Source: Solibacillus palustris | GTDB lineage: Bacteria > Bacillota > Bacilli > Bacillales_A > Planococcaceae | Direction of reading: 5' to 3' | Assembly: GCF_022549215.1 (NCBI RefSeq) | Contig: NZ_JAKZFC010000001.1 | Span: 372,001 to 436,000 of the forward strand | Length of the DNA stretch: 64,000 bases | Shown here: positions 45,554 to 54,763 of the stretch, piece after piece | Numbering within the stretch: the stretch's first letter is position 1 | Layout of the letters: each line of letters opens with the position of its first letter | The notes under the pieces: generated by a model | What the model was told of the DNA's origin: nothing | Databases searched by the model: none | Seen by the model: only the letters and a program-made list of their open reading frames with translations | Made by a program: the position numbers and the translations under genes

Positions 45554-46924
45554 TTATTTCGTTGTTGTTACGTGTAAATAAATACCTGTTTTTAAGCTTT
45601 GGCCGCTGTCTGTTTTCACTTTTGGATGAATGATCAGCATGTATTCTTTGCCTGCATCTAACGGTTTTTTTGGCGTCACTACTAATTGCTCGTTGGATAC
45701 GTTAACTGTTGATTCTATTGAACCGCCACCAAGGGCCACTAATTCAACGGCAGCTGGATCGATCTTTGTAGTAAGTAATTTCGAGAATTTCACGGTAAAC
45801 GATTTGTTTAAAGGAACATTTTTTAAGGCTTTCATTTCTTTATAGTTTACTAAGCCACTAGCAATTGTATCGAAATGCGCTTTATAGATGGCATTACCAG
45901 TTGTTGTGACGTGTGGCTTCACACCAGTGTGGTTAATGACTGTACCTTTTGGACCGAAAAAATGCCCGATTGTTAGCTTTAAGAAACTGCCATCTTCAAG
46001 TTCAAAGAATCCTTGCATTGCCCCTTTTCCATAAGTTGTTTGGCCGTATAGCTTTGCCGCATTTTGATCTAATAGGGCAGCTGCTGTCATTTCAGAAGCA
46101 CTTGCACTATGGGCGTTTATCAGTACTTTTGTATTTTTAGGGAATTGTGTTGTTTGCTTTAATGCTCGAACGTTAGAAGTGACGGATGCCTCTTGTAGCT
46201 TGTAGGCATAGGTTGCGTTAGGGAACATACCTATTAATTGTTCGGCCGCTGATACGTAGCCACCACCATTATTTTGTAAGTCGAAAATAAAAGCTTTAGC
46301 CCCTTTGTTTTTCAAATCACGAATCGATTTTGCTACTAAACTAGCTGTGTCATTTGAAAATGAATTTAATGAAATATACCCTACATTTCCGTAAAGCATT
46401 TCAGCTGCTACGTTTGGTAATGAAAAAGCTTTACGCACAAGATCTTTCGTTAAAATTGTGCCATCCTCACGTAAAATTGTTAGGGAAACACTTGTATTTG
46501 CAGCTCCTTTAATGCGCGCAGAAGCTTGCTCGATCGTTAATGCAGCTGTAGGGGTACTATCGATTGTCGTAATAATATCGCCAACTTTTAATCCTGCATT
46601 TTTTGCACTACCACCATCAATTACCTGTGTAATGTTAATCCCATTATCCACTTTTTCAATAACAACGCCAATTCCAACGGACGTTAGTTCAACACCACTT
46701 ATAAAACTTTCAAATTCTTCAACTGTAAAATAAGTCGAATATGGGTCAAGCATATCCATCATTTCATGGATGCTTGTTGCTTGGTCAAGATTGCCATCAA
46801 TATCCCCTACGTAGTTGTCTTTTACGATATCGCGTACTTCATCGATAGAAGCACCAAATGCTGTAACTGGGATTGAGATGCATAGTACAAATAGCAATAA
46901 TGCTGTTAGCTGTTTTTTAAGCAT
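45554..46924 (-). CDS. S41-family secreted carboxyl-terminal protease
   Basis: 456 residues from ATG 46924, with AAGGTGGG 8 bases upstream; a GTG at 46936 sits inside that ribosome binding site. A signal peptide (about 1-25) precedes a short N-terminal cap, a PDZ domain (about 80-160; SVGIGVVIEKV, AGLKVGDIITTID) and the tail-specific protease domain with VGYISLNSFSND, FDLQNNGGGYV, the catalytic Ser in SASASEMTAAALLDQ and Lys in TYGKGAMQG. The last 90 residues resemble an SbsA-type Ig-like domain (VNVSNEQLVVTPKKPLDAGK). A substrate among exported surface proteins is likely. Confidence 0.92.
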   Translation of the reverse strand: MLKKQLTALLLFVLCISIPVTAFGASIDEVRDIVKDNYVGDIDGNLDQATSIHEMMDMLDPYSTYFTVEEFESFISGVELTSVGIGVVIEKVDNGINITQVIDGGSAKNAGLKVGDIITTIDSTPTAALTIEQASARIKGAANTSVSLTILREDGTILTKDLVRKAFSLPNVAAEMLYGNVGYISLNSFSNDTASLVAKSIRDLKNKGAKAFIFDLQNNGGGYVSAAEQLIGMFPNATYAYKLQEASVTSNVRALKQTTQFPKNTKVLINAHSASASEMTAAALLDQNAAKLYGQTTYGKGAMQGFFELEDGSFLKLTIGHFFGPKGTVINHTGVKPHVTTTGNAIYKAHFDTIASGLVNYKEMKALKNVPLNKSFTVKFSKLLTTKIDPAAVELVALGGGSIESTVNVSNEQLVVTPKKPLDAGKEYMLIIHPKVKTDSGQSLKTGIYLHVTTTK

Positions 46925-47118
46925 AATTTTGCCCACCTTATAATGTTATTTAAGGAAAAATTCCGTGTTTCTACTATTATATATACTTATTTTATAGAAA
47001 TTACCCAGTTAAGTCCAATTCGAATAGGGAAATGTTTGGAGGATAGTGTTAAAATTTTGCACCAGCTGCATGACAACTTCGAAAATGTATAAATAGAAAG
47101 GATTCTAGAGGATGGAGT

Positions 47119-47150
47119 AAAAAAAGCATAGCGAAATTTCCGCTATGCCT
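47119..47150 (-). terminator. Terminator of the brnQ gene
   Basis: GCATAGCG and CGCTATGC form an 8-bp stem. On the minus strand it ends in T7 just after the brnQ stop. Confidence 0.85.
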
Positions 47151-47164
47151 TTTATCTGCTAATT

Positions 47165-48481
47165 TTATTTATGCTTTACAATATACATAATATAACCAAT
47201 TACGCCACCGATTAATGCCGGAACAACCCATGCAATTCCTTGCTCGTAGAATGGGAAGATGGATAAGAAATTGTCATAAGCCTCAATTTCAAAACCAGCT
47301 TCCTTAATGCCATCATATAGGGCAACGACACCTGTGAAAATTAATGCAACGCCATACACGCTAGGTGCATGATTGAATAAGTTACCGAATAATGCAAATA
47401 CCATTAACACAATTGCAATTGGGTAAATTGCTACTAGCACTGGCAAAGAAATTTGAATTAAATCCGCTAAACCGAAGTTAGAAATGGCGAATGAAAATAT
47501 CACAAAAATGACTAAGTACACTTTATACGAAATCTTCGGGAAAATCTTATGGAAGAATGTCGCATTGGCCGACAGTAAACCAACCGAAGTTGTTAAACAA
47601 GCTAAAATAATAACTGCTGACAAGATAATATTACCTGCTTGCCCGAAAAGCTGTTGCGCTGCCAATGAAATAATTGTACCGCCATTATCGTGGAAGCCAA
47701 TTGCCGAAGTACTTGTTACCCCAATATAACCTAAAGATACATAAACAAACACTAAGCCTGCAGCGGCAATAATACCTGCGAAAACGGTAATTTTAATTTG
47801 TGCTGCTTTTTCTGTTACACCACGTGCAACTAATGATTGAACAATAACAATCCCAAATACTAACGAGGCTAGTACGTCCATAGTTAAATAGCCTTGAATG
47901 AATGATTCCCCAAATGCGTTATCAATATAGGTGCCCTGTGCTTGGCCAATTTCACCCATAGGCGTAATGACGGATTTAATTGCTAATAAGCAGATAATGA
48001 TCAATAATGCTGGTGTTAATATTTTCCCTACACGGTCAACGATTTTTGTAGGGTTAAACGCTAAGTAGAATGTAAGTCCAAAAAATAATATAGTTGTAAT
48101 AAATAGTGGAATCCAACTATCTTTCATTCCTTCAGATAAAAATGGTGCAATACCAATTGAAAATGAAACGGCACCTGTACGGGGAATCGCAAAGAATGGC
48201 CCAACTGATAAATAAACAATCGAAGTGAAGATAATTCCGAAATAAGGATTAACACGACCTGCTAAAACTTCTAAATCACCACCGTTTTTTGCAACGGCAA
48301 TAATACCTAAAAGAGGTAAACCTACCCCAGTAATTATAAATCCAATCATTGATATCGTAATATTTTCCCCTGCCATTTGACCTAGCAGTGGTGGAAATAT
48401 GATATTACCTGCACCAAGAAACAGTGCAAATAACATGAAACCTACCGCGATATTTTCGCGGAAAAAACTCTTGTTATCCAT
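47165..48481 (-). CDS. brnQ: Branched-chain amino acid transporter
   Basis: 438 residues. ATG 48481 (MDNKSFFRENIAVGFMLF) follows AAGGAGT by about 10 bases; a frame extension to 48562 is rejected. About 12 membrane helices and the family start FALFLGAGNIIFPPLLGQMAG identify the LIVCS (BrnQ) family, Na+ or H+ symporters for Leu, Ile and Val. A single gene inside the surface island with its own terminator. No T-box was seen in the 316-base divergent region (48482-48797), which holds only AT-rich sequence and the promoter zones of both neighbours. Confidence 0.93.
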   Translation of the reverse strand: MDNKSFFRENIAVGFMLFALFLGAGNIIFPPLLGQMAGENITISMIGFIITGVGLPLLGIIAVAKNGGDLEVLAGRVNPYFGIIFTSIVYLSVGPFFAIPRTGAVSFSIGIAPFLSEGMKDSWIPLFITTILFFGLTFYLAFNPTKIVDRVGKILTPALLIIICLLAIKSVITPMGEIGQAQGTYIDNAFGESFIQGYLTMDVLASLVFGIVIVQSLVARGVTEKAAQIKITVFAGIIAAAGLVFVYVSLGYIGVTSTSAIGFHDNGGTIISLAAQQLFGQAGNIILSAVIILACLTTSVGLLSANATFFHKIFPKISYKVYLVIFVIFSFAISNFGLADLIQISLPVLVAIYPIAIVLMVFALFGNLFNHAPSVYGVALIFTGVVALYDGIKEAGFEIEAYDNFLSIFPFYEQGIAWVVPALIGGVIGYIMYIVKHK

Positions 48482-48797
48482 GTTAAGAAAAAACTCCTTC
48501 AAAATTGAAAATACTAAACTTTCTAAAAATTTAAACCTTGCAACAAGACGTAATTCTATCATAAAAAAGTCGGAATAGGAAATGAAAAAAATGTAAAAAT
48601 AACGAAATCGTCAGAATTTGTGTAATTTCGATAGAATTCAACTTAATTATGCTAGAAAAATGGTATGGGGAAATTTATATTTTTATTAGAATATTAATAG
48701 TAAATAATCTATCTAATGGCATGTTGTGAACATGATAGTAAATTAAGTAAAATGAATACGAGAGTATAAGTTTCACAGAGAAGGAGGAGTTTTCAAT

Positions 48798-49739
48798 ATG
48801 AAGAAAGCTATAAAGATAGCGCTAGCTGGAGCGGTAATTTCAGGTGTATTATGTTCGGCTTCATTAGTAGAAGCATCACCTTATATCGTACAAAAAGGGG
48901 ATACACTATCAAAAATTGCGAAAGCTCACAACACGACAATTCAGCAGTTGAAACAATGGAATCAATTATCAGGGGATCAAATATACATAGCACAATCCCT
49001 AGTTGTTACTAAATTAGGAAGTTCAAACAATGGCGGAACTACTAATACTGCATCTGAAGAAATCAAGCAAAATGTGCAAAAGTCCCTTTCTCACAAGGTG
49101 ATAAAAGGGGATACACTATCAAAAATTGCAAAGAAATATAGCACAACTGTTGAAAACATTATACTATGGAACAATTTAAAATCCGATGCTATTAAAGTAG
49201 GGCAGAAGCTTAAGATTAATAAAGATACGGATATAATTGATGAAGCACCGACAGCAAATGAAGTCGAGGCGGAGATTAATTTTAAAGAAACAGCTGATGA
49301 AGCAATTGAAAAACAACTAAATAGTGAAAAAACAGCATCACTTTCTATATCAAAGGCCAATACAGAGTTGTATACAAAAGCGCTTGAAATTGCCAAGTTA
49401 GCTATTGATATACCATATAAATACGGTGGTAATACAATAGAAGGTTTTGATTGCAGCGGCTTTATAAGCTATGTATATAACAATGCTGGGCTTAAGCTAG
49501 AGCGCAAATCAAGCCTACAATATTTTGAACAAGATACACAAAAGGTACAACAACCATTACCGGGGGATATCGTATTTTTCAAAAATACTTATATTCCAAC
49601 CATTTCACATATGGGAATCTATATTGGTGGTGACCAATTTATTCATGCAGGTACAAAGGGAATTACCATTAGTAATGTCAATGAAAAATACTGGAATGAG
49701 CGTTTTGTAGCGTATAAACGTTTATCTACCGTAAAATAA
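48798..49739 (+). CDS. LysM-NlpC/P60 endopeptidase
   Basis: 313 residues with AAGGAGGAG upstream. A signal peptide (1-27) precedes LysM domains at about 29-72 and 98-140 (VQKGDTLSKIAKAHNTTIQQ, VIKGDTLSKIAKKYSTTVEN), an acidic linker, and NlpC/P60 from about 195. The catalytic Cys is in GFDCSGFISYVY, the His in ISHMGIYIGG, and FIHAG completes the site. It resembles B. subtilis LytF/CwlS-type D,L-endopeptidases. LysM rather than SLH binds it directly to peptidoglycan, unlike the enzyme at 41367. Confidence 0.92.
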   Translation: MKKAIKIALAGAVISGVLCSASLVEASPYIVQKGDTLSKIAKAHNTTIQQLKQWNQLSGDQIYIAQSLVVTKLGSSNNGGTTNTASEEIKQNVQKSLSHKVIKGDTLSKIAKKYSTTVENIILWNNLKSDAIKVGQKLKINKDTDIIDEAPTANEVEAEINFKETADEAIEKQLNSEKTASLSISKANTELYTKALEIAKLAIDIPYKYGGNTIEGFDCSGFISYVYNNAGLKLERKSSLQYFEQDTQKVQQPLPGDIVFFKNTYIPTISHMGIYIGGDQFIHAGTKGITISNVNEKYWNERFVAYKRLSTVK

Positions 49740-49936
49740 TGTGAAACTTTGCTCGGTGGGGGTTTTCCTCATCCATAAACGAGCATTAGCTTTCACCAAT
49801 TGGGCTTTTAGGGGCAGTGGATAGCCATATTAACTGTCTCATGACAATTGCCAGTTTGAAGTGGGCGTCTTACTGTCCCTTAATGCGAGATAAACGAGTT
49901 TGTGCCATAATCTTTTAGTGGGACAAGCAAAAGTAG
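49740..49936. other. Unassigned non-coding block, possible RNA or repeat
   Basis: No plausible ORF. It is richer in G and C than the flanks and contains GCTCG/CGAGC pairing, TTAGGGGCAGTGG and GGGCGTCTTACTGTCCC, and later TAGTGGGACAAGC, which can pair with GTCCC. It has the look of a dispersed Bacillales intergenic repeat, possibly read on the minus strand. Identity not established. Confidence 0.35.
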
Positions 49937-49937
49937 G

Positions 49938-49977
49938 TCGACTATGTTTTGAGTATTAAGACATAGTCGATTTTTTT
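49938..49977 (+). terminator. Intrinsic terminator
   Basis: TCGACTATGT and ACATAGTCGA form a perfect 10-bp stem followed by T7. It may end the LysM-NlpC transcript after the non-coding block. Confidence 0.8.
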
Positions 49978-50023
49978 GATAGAAAGGAAAAGAGAAGTTT
50001 TTCAATGTAATCTTTTTTAGAAA

Positions 50024-50068
50024 AGACATCAACTCGCGCTATTTTGGCACGAGTTATGTGTTTTTTTA
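50024..50068 (+). terminator. Second hairpin with T-run
   Basis: AACTCG pairs with CGAGTT, extended by ACATC/GTGT-like pairs, then T7. It lies about 50 bases after the previous terminator, so a very short transcript between them is conceivable. Confidence 0.5.
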
Positions 50069-50087
50069 CGTTAGTACTTACGACTTA

Positions 50088-50104
50088 TGTTACAAATGTT
50101 ACAA
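50088..50104. promoter_or_regulatory. GTTACA direct repeats
   Basis: ATGTTACAAATGTTACA is a near-exact direct repeat of ATGTTACA with a 9-base period, upstream of the NlpC gene. The same GTTACA half-site recurs at the promoter (50238). Confidence 0.35.
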
Positions 50105-50208
50105 GAGATACTTTGCAGTAGGGTTAAATTGTAATTTATTAGATTATAAATTAATTGATAGAGCGTGAAAATGTTGGTATATCAGGGTTTTTAGTTGTTG
50201 TTTAATAA

Positions 50209-50243
50209 TTACAGTTGAGGATAAGTGTAACTATAATGTTACA
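50209..50243 (+). promoter_or_regulatory. Sigma-A promoter with overlapping dyad
   Basis: TTACAG (50209), a 17-base spacer and TATAAT (50232) form a good promoter. TGTAAC and GTTACA exactly flank the -10 box, a dyad that a repressor could use. A related TGTAATGTTATA follows at about 50248. Confidence 0.55.
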
Positions 50244-50331
50244 TAACTGTAATGTTATAAAGTGGAATCTCGTGTTAACCTAATATCAATCAAGTTTTCA
50301 GAAAATTTATTGAAATGGTTGGAGGAACACG

Positions 50332-50883
50332 ATGAACTACATTAAAATAATACGTAATACGGTACTAACTTTGGCAGCGGCATTCGTCATCTTCTTCTCA
50401 CCAGTGCATGAAAACGAAGCTTCTGCTGCATCATATTCTATAGAGGAATTAGATAAAATAACTTCAAAATATATGGGTGTTCGTTATTCATATGGTGGAA
50501 CAACTTCAAATGGCTTTGACTGCTCAGGTTATGTTCGCCAAGTGTTTAAAGAGTTAGGTATTACTTCACTAGATCGTACATCTTCAGATATGTATGCCCA
50601 AGGTACAACAGTGAAGAAAAGCGACTTACAACCAGGTGATTTAGTATTCTTCAACACTTCTGGTAATCGCGTATCACATGTAGGAATTTACATTGGCTCA
50701 GGCAAGTTTGCCCACGCTTCAACTAGTAAGGGTGTTATTAAAACGAGCATTAATGATAAATATTATTGGGCTAACAAATATGTAGGCGCTAAACGCATCG
50801 CAAATTTCCAAACAAATAGTCAAATCGCTGCTTTAGAAGATGATTCTGACGTAGATAACACACCAGAAACTGACACAGAATAA
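50332..50883 (+). CDS. Secreted NlpC/P60 endopeptidase
   Basis: 183 residues, ATG after TTGGAGGA. A signal peptide of about 32 residues (LTLAAAFVIFFSPVHENEAS) is followed by a minimal NlpC/P60 domain. The catalytic Cys is in NGFDCSGYVRQVFKELG, the His in NRVSHVGIYIGS, and FAHAS replaces the more usual FIHAG. There is no SLH, LysM or SH3b domain, so it is probably released. A short acidic tail ends it. Of the three NlpC enzymes here only this one shows an operator-like dyad. Confidence 0.9.
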   Translation: MNYIKIIRNTVLTLAAAFVIFFSPVHENEASAASYSIEELDKITSKYMGVRYSYGGTTSNGFDCSGYVRQVFKELGITSLDRTSSDMYAQGTTVKKSDLQPGDLVFFNTSGNRVSHVGIYIGSGKFAHASTSKGVIKTSINDKYYWANKYVGAKRIANFQTNSQIAALEDDSDVDNTPETDTE

Positions 50884-50911
50884 TAAATTTTTCTTACAGA
50901 TTATATATCCA

Positions 50912-50952
50912 AATCTCTCATCCTTTTAATTAAAAGGAGCGAGGGATTTTTT
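50912..50952 (+). terminator. Intrinsic terminator
   Basis: AATCtCTCaTCCTTTT pairs with AAAAGGAgCGAGgGATT around AATT, then T6. Confidence 0.85.
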
Positions 50953-51095
50953 GTTGTGAGATTTTACATAATTTTTTTATCAAAAGAAGGTCTGTAAGTC
51001 ATTTGGAAAAATCTATTACACTAAATCTATTACTTGCTAATAATAACCTGTGTTAATAGCAAAAGACATAAAGTGGCTATTTGATGGCTAGCATG

Positions 51096-51151
51096 ATACC
51101 TGTAGTGAAGATACTCGATCAAAAGAGTATCTTCACTACAGGTATTTTTTT
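51096..51151. terminator. Perfect 21-bp hairpin, orphan terminator-like
   Basis: Two 21-base arms (51096-51116 and 51125-51145, starting ATACCTGTAGTG) match perfectly around GATCAAAA, with T7 after. The NlpC gene already has a terminator 150 bases before, so this one has no obvious transcript. The 324-base gap holds no gene. Confidence 0.75.
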
Positions 51152-51166
51152 ATGGATATAGACTAC

Positions 51167-51199
51167 AAAAAAACAGCACTCCAAATATTGGAGTGCTGT
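51167..51199 (-). terminator. Terminator of the secA2-slaP operon
   Basis: ACAGCACTCCAA and TTGGAGTGCTGT form a 12-bp stem with loop ATA. On the minus strand T7 follows. Confidence 0.9.
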
Positions 51200-51207
51200 C
51201 AAAATAA

Positions 51208-52113
51208 CTATTGAGGTACGCGTGCTGTCCAGCGAGATAGGTCTGCTCCTTCAGCTGTAACAAGCTGTGCTGGGAAGATGAACGTCCAAGGTTTTGTAGT
51301 ATTTGGTTGAACGGATAATACAGGATCTAAATTGAACGAACCCTTTGCTACAACGACTCCGCGAGCATCCACGATTTCAAGCGGCAATTGCTCTAAGTTA
51401 ATCGCTTTATCATGACCGTTGCGGATGAAGATTGAAGCATGTAAACTATTGTCATCATTTAATTTTGTTTGTAAACCTGTAAAGTTAACTTCTGTTTTAC
51501 CTAGCTTCGGTAACGTTTTGACGATTTCAGCTAATTTTTCTTGCTCTTTTTCTGGTAGCTGCTTTTTCCAAGTGTCATCTAAATCTAATTGATGACCGCG
51601 TAATGAAAGTAAGTTAAATGAAATTTTCCAGCCTTCTTCAGGAATTTCCTCACTCGTAATTGTTGATTTAGGGAAGTTGAAAATCCAAGGGCGCGCACTT
51701 TCAGCTGGAATGACACCAAGCTTTTTGAAATCAAAGTAGTGAGACGCTATACGGTTGTCATCTTTGTCTAAAACTAATAGCTCGATATCACCAAGCTCGA
51801 TCGCTTCTGGTAATGAAGAACGGAAGAATGCTTTAACATTCCAAGAGCCATTTGCTGATACAGGCTCAATGTTAATTGCCGAAAGAGAAAGTTGATTTGG
51901 TTTTAATGGTGCTAAATCGTTTGCTAAGAAGTTGAACACGTATTTTTGTTCTTGTGGCACATTCCACTCTGGATGGAATGATAATTTCGTTACAACATCA
52001 CGATTTGCGTCCTTTTTTGCTGTTTTTGCTGTTGATTTTACGACTGATGATGAATCAATTGCACTGTCTTGACCGACTTTATCGCCTTTTTTAAATAAAT
52101 CGAATAAACCCAT
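51208..52113 (-). CDS. slaP: Accessory Sec S-layer assembly protein
   Basis: 301 residues, ATG 3 bases after the secA2 stop, so the two are translationally linked. It contains two related modules at about 40-165 and 170-300, each with a HPEW/LPKLG-type opening and a KPNQ or NGHD centre (LSFHPEWNVPQEQKYVFNFL, LAPLKPNQLSLSAINIEP, ARPWIFNFP; then TKPWTFIFPAQLV). This double module is characteristic of the SlaP family of B. anthracis and relatives, which works with SecA2 in S-layer protein secretion. No signal peptide, so cytoplasmic. The Lys/Asp-rich N-terminus may be a flexible tether. Confidence 0.88.
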   Translation of the reverse strand: MGLFDLFKKGDKVGQDSAIDSSSVVKSTAKTAKKDANRDVVTKLSFHPEWNVPQEQKYVFNFLANDLAPLKPNQLSLSAINIEPVSANGSWNVKAFFRSSLPEAIELGDIELLVLDKDDNRIASHYFDFKKLGVIPAESARPWIFNFPKSTITSEEIPEEGWKISFNLLSLRGHQLDLDDTWKKQLPEKEQEKLAEIVKTLPKLGKTEVNFTGLQTKLNDDNSLHASIFIRNGHDKAINLEQLPLEIVDARGVVVAKGSFNLDPVLSVQPNTTKPWTFIFPAQLVTAEGADLSRWTARVPQ

Positions 52114-52116
52114 TTT

Positions 52117-54477
52117 TTATTCCTCCACGTTCATCGTAATGTTTTTCATAAATGTTACAAGATCTTCAACAATTTTGCGACGTAGCTCTTGATAGTTTTT
52201 TCCGAATAGTTCTAAGCCTTCACGTTGGTAAATGCGCATCGGGTCTTCTTGTTGGTAATGACGTAAGCCGATACCTTCTTTTAAATGCGCCATCTGCTCT
52301 AAGTGACGAACCCACATATGGTCGATGAAGCTAAGCATTACTTTAGGAATAATGGCCATCATTTGCTCATTTTGCTCGAAGCTCTCGATAACGGTCTTTA
52401 GTTCTTTAACGGATGAATCTAGAGAATCTAAAATTTTCGTTACTTTTGTTTCATCGCGGTTTACTGAAACTGATGTAATAAACAATGAATTGACCGTGCG
52501 CTCGATTTTATCGAAGTCCCATTCAATAACATCTTTATCCTCTGGAGCATTTTCGCGAACGGCAAAATCAACTGTTTCGTACATCATTGTTATTAAATGT
52601 TCTAAGATGCCTTCGTTTTTTAGCACTTTATCACGTAAACCATAAATAACACGACGTTGATCATTAATCACGTCGTCGAGCTTTAAATTGTATTCACGCA
52701 TCGAGTAGTGTGCGCCTTCAACGATACGCTGTGTACGGTCAAGGAGCTCAATAACATCTTTGTTTTGAACGCAACCGATTTCGTTTGTTGTCATTTTTTT
52801 GCGGAACTTTTCGACATCGTCTTTTGCAAAGCGTTTGAACATATCGTCTTCAATCGACAGGATAAATTGACTTTCGCCAGGGTCACCTTGACGACCAGAA
52901 CGACCGCGTAATTGATTGTCGACACGGCGGGATTCGTGTTTTTCTGTACCGATAACGAAAAGACCGCCAATTGTCTCAACACCCTCACCTAATACGATAT
53001 CTGTACCACGACCGGCCATGTTTGTCGCAACAGTAATACGTTTCTTTTGACCGGCTTCAGATATTAATTCAACTTCTTGCTCCACTGTTTTGGCATTTAG
53101 AAGTTGGAATTGGAGACCATATTTTTTTAAATAGCTCGCTACTTTTTCGGATTGTAAAATAGAAGTAGTTCCGACTAAAACCGGTTGACCTTGTTCATGG
53201 CGACGTAATACTTCCTGTGCCACATATTCGTATTTTTGCTCGATCGTCTCGAATACGATATCGGTTTGGTCCATGCGTTTGCGCGGACGGTTCGTTGGGA
53301 TTTGAATCACGTGCATGCCGTAAACTTCTAGAATCTCCTTTTCTTGCGTTTTCGCAGTACCAGTCATCCCTGATAATTTCGGGTACATACGGAAGTAGTT
53401 TTGAATCGTTACTTGAGCTTGTGCTTTGTTTTCTTCAGTGATTGTCACGCCTTCTTTCGCTTCAATCGCCTGGTGTAAGCCATCTGAAAGTGAACGTCCT
53501 TCCATAATGCGGCCTGTAAACATATCGACAAGTTCGATTTTATCTTCACGCACGATGTAATCAACATCGCGCTCAAACATGACATGCGCACGAACGGCTT
53601 GGATTACATAGTGGTACAGTGTTTGGTGCTCAAGATCGTATAAGTTATCAACACCAAACGCGGCTTCAACTTTTTCAATTCCTTGATCTGTTAATGAAGT
53701 TGCCTTCGTTTCATCGTCGAAGTCATAGTCTTCATCGACATTAAAACGTTTCGCTAACATGGCAGCAATGCGGTGTAATTCTTCATTTGCCCCCATTTTA
53801 CCAGCAATAATTAATGGTGTTTTCGCTTCATCGATTAATACCGAATCCACCTCATCGATAATAGCGAAATGGTATGGACGCTGAACTTTGTCGCCAATTG
53901 TATGCGCCATATTATCACGTAAATAGTCGAAGCCAAATTCCGTACCAACACCATATGTGATATCTGCATTGTACGCTAGTTTTTTATCGGCAGGCTCCAT
54001 CATTGGTACGTTCAGACCAACTGTTAAGCCAAGGAAGCGGTGAATTTGACCGATTAATTCGTAGTCACGCTTTGCTAAGTAATCGTTTACTGTGATTACG
54101 TGGACTCCTTTGCCTTCTAATGCACGAACGTAAGAAGGGAGTGAGGCAACTAAAGTTTTACCTTCACCTGTAGGCATTTCAGCAATATTTCCTTCTGTTA
54201 ATACAAGACCACCAATTAATTGCACATCAAAATGGCGCATGTTTAAAACACGTTTAGATGCTTCACGCACGACAGCGAAGGCATCAGGGATGATGTTAAC
54301 TAGCGCTTCGCCGTTCTCTAAACGTTCTTTGAATGTAAATGTCATATTGCGGAGCTCGTCGTCCGTCATTGGACTGTAAGTTGCTTCAAGCTTGTTAATT
54401 TGGTCTACAGTTTTGTAGTATTTTTTTAGCTCTCGGGCACTTGTTTGCTCCGGATTGCGTTTAAAAATTGAGAACAT
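52117..54477 (-). CDS. secA2: Accessory SecA2 translocase ATPase
   Basis: 786 residues, ATG after AAAGGAGAG. The DEAD motor shows Walker A MPTGEGKT (101-108), DYLAKRD, Walker B IIDEVDSVLIDEA, NMAGRGTDIVLGEGV and GRSGRQGDPGES. It is shorter than housekeeping SecA and lacks the C-terminal Cys-rich zinc tail. Pairing with SlaP marks it as the SecA2 that drives S-layer protein export. A TTGATA-N18-TATATT promoter lies upstream. The housekeeping secA is not in this window. Confidence 0.93.
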   Translation of the reverse strand: MFSIFKRNPEQTSARELKKYYKTVDQINKLEATYSPMTDDELRNMTFTFKERLENGEALVNIIPDAFAVVREASKRVLNMRHFDVQLIGGLVLTEGNIAEMPTGEGKTLVASLPSYVRALEGKGVHVITVNDYLAKRDYELIGQIHRFLGLTVGLNVPMMEPADKKLAYNADITYGVGTEFGFDYLRDNMAHTIGDKVQRPYHFAIIDEVDSVLIDEAKTPLIIAGKMGANEELHRIAAMLAKRFNVDEDYDFDDETKATSLTDQGIEKVEAAFGVDNLYDLEHQTLYHYVIQAVRAHVMFERDVDYIVREDKIELVDMFTGRIMEGRSLSDGLHQAIEAKEGVTITEENKAQAQVTIQNYFRMYPKLSGMTGTAKTQEKEILEVYGMHVIQIPTNRPRKRMDQTDIVFETIEQKYEYVAQEVLRRHEQGQPVLVGTTSILQSEKVASYLKKYGLQFQLLNAKTVEQEVELISEAGQKKRITVATNMAGRGTDIVLGEGVETIGGLFVIGTEKHESRRVDNQLRGRSGRQGDPGESQFILSIEDDMFKRFAKDDVEKFRKKMTTNEIGCVQNKDVIELLDRTQRIVEGAHYSMREYNLKLDDVINDQRRVIYGLRDKVLKNEGILEHLITMMYETVDFAVRENAPEDKDVIEWDFDKIERTVNSLFITSVSVNRDETKVTKILDSLDSSVKELKTVIESFEQNEQMMAIIPKVMLSFIDHMWVRHLEQMAHLKEGIGLRHYQQEDPMRIYQREGLELFGKNYQELRRKIVEDLVTFMKNITMNVEE

Positions 54478-54508
54478 ATTTTTACTCTCCTTTAAAATTG
54501 GCTACTTC

Positions 54509-54538
54509 AATATAGTAGACACTCCACTATTTTATCAA
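54509..54538 (-). promoter_or_regulatory. secA2-slaP promoter
   Basis: On the minus strand TTGATA (54538-54533), 18 bases, then TATATT (54514-54509). ATAGT and ACTAT form a short dyad within the spacer. Confidence 0.55.
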
Positions 54539-54763
54539 ATTTTGAGCATAATGACTACTAGACAATAGGTGATTCATAGGGTAATCTCCATTTGTTGGGT
54601 ATTATTTGGATTTTTTTGAAACGATTGCATAGTAAATAAAGCTATATTTTATAATTTGTCCGTGATATAATTAGCTTGAATAAAAATGTATATTTCTTAT
54701 GAAACTTCAACTTACACGAAATCGTTGTAGTAGTTGAGACTACAAATATTAAGGAGGAGAGAC

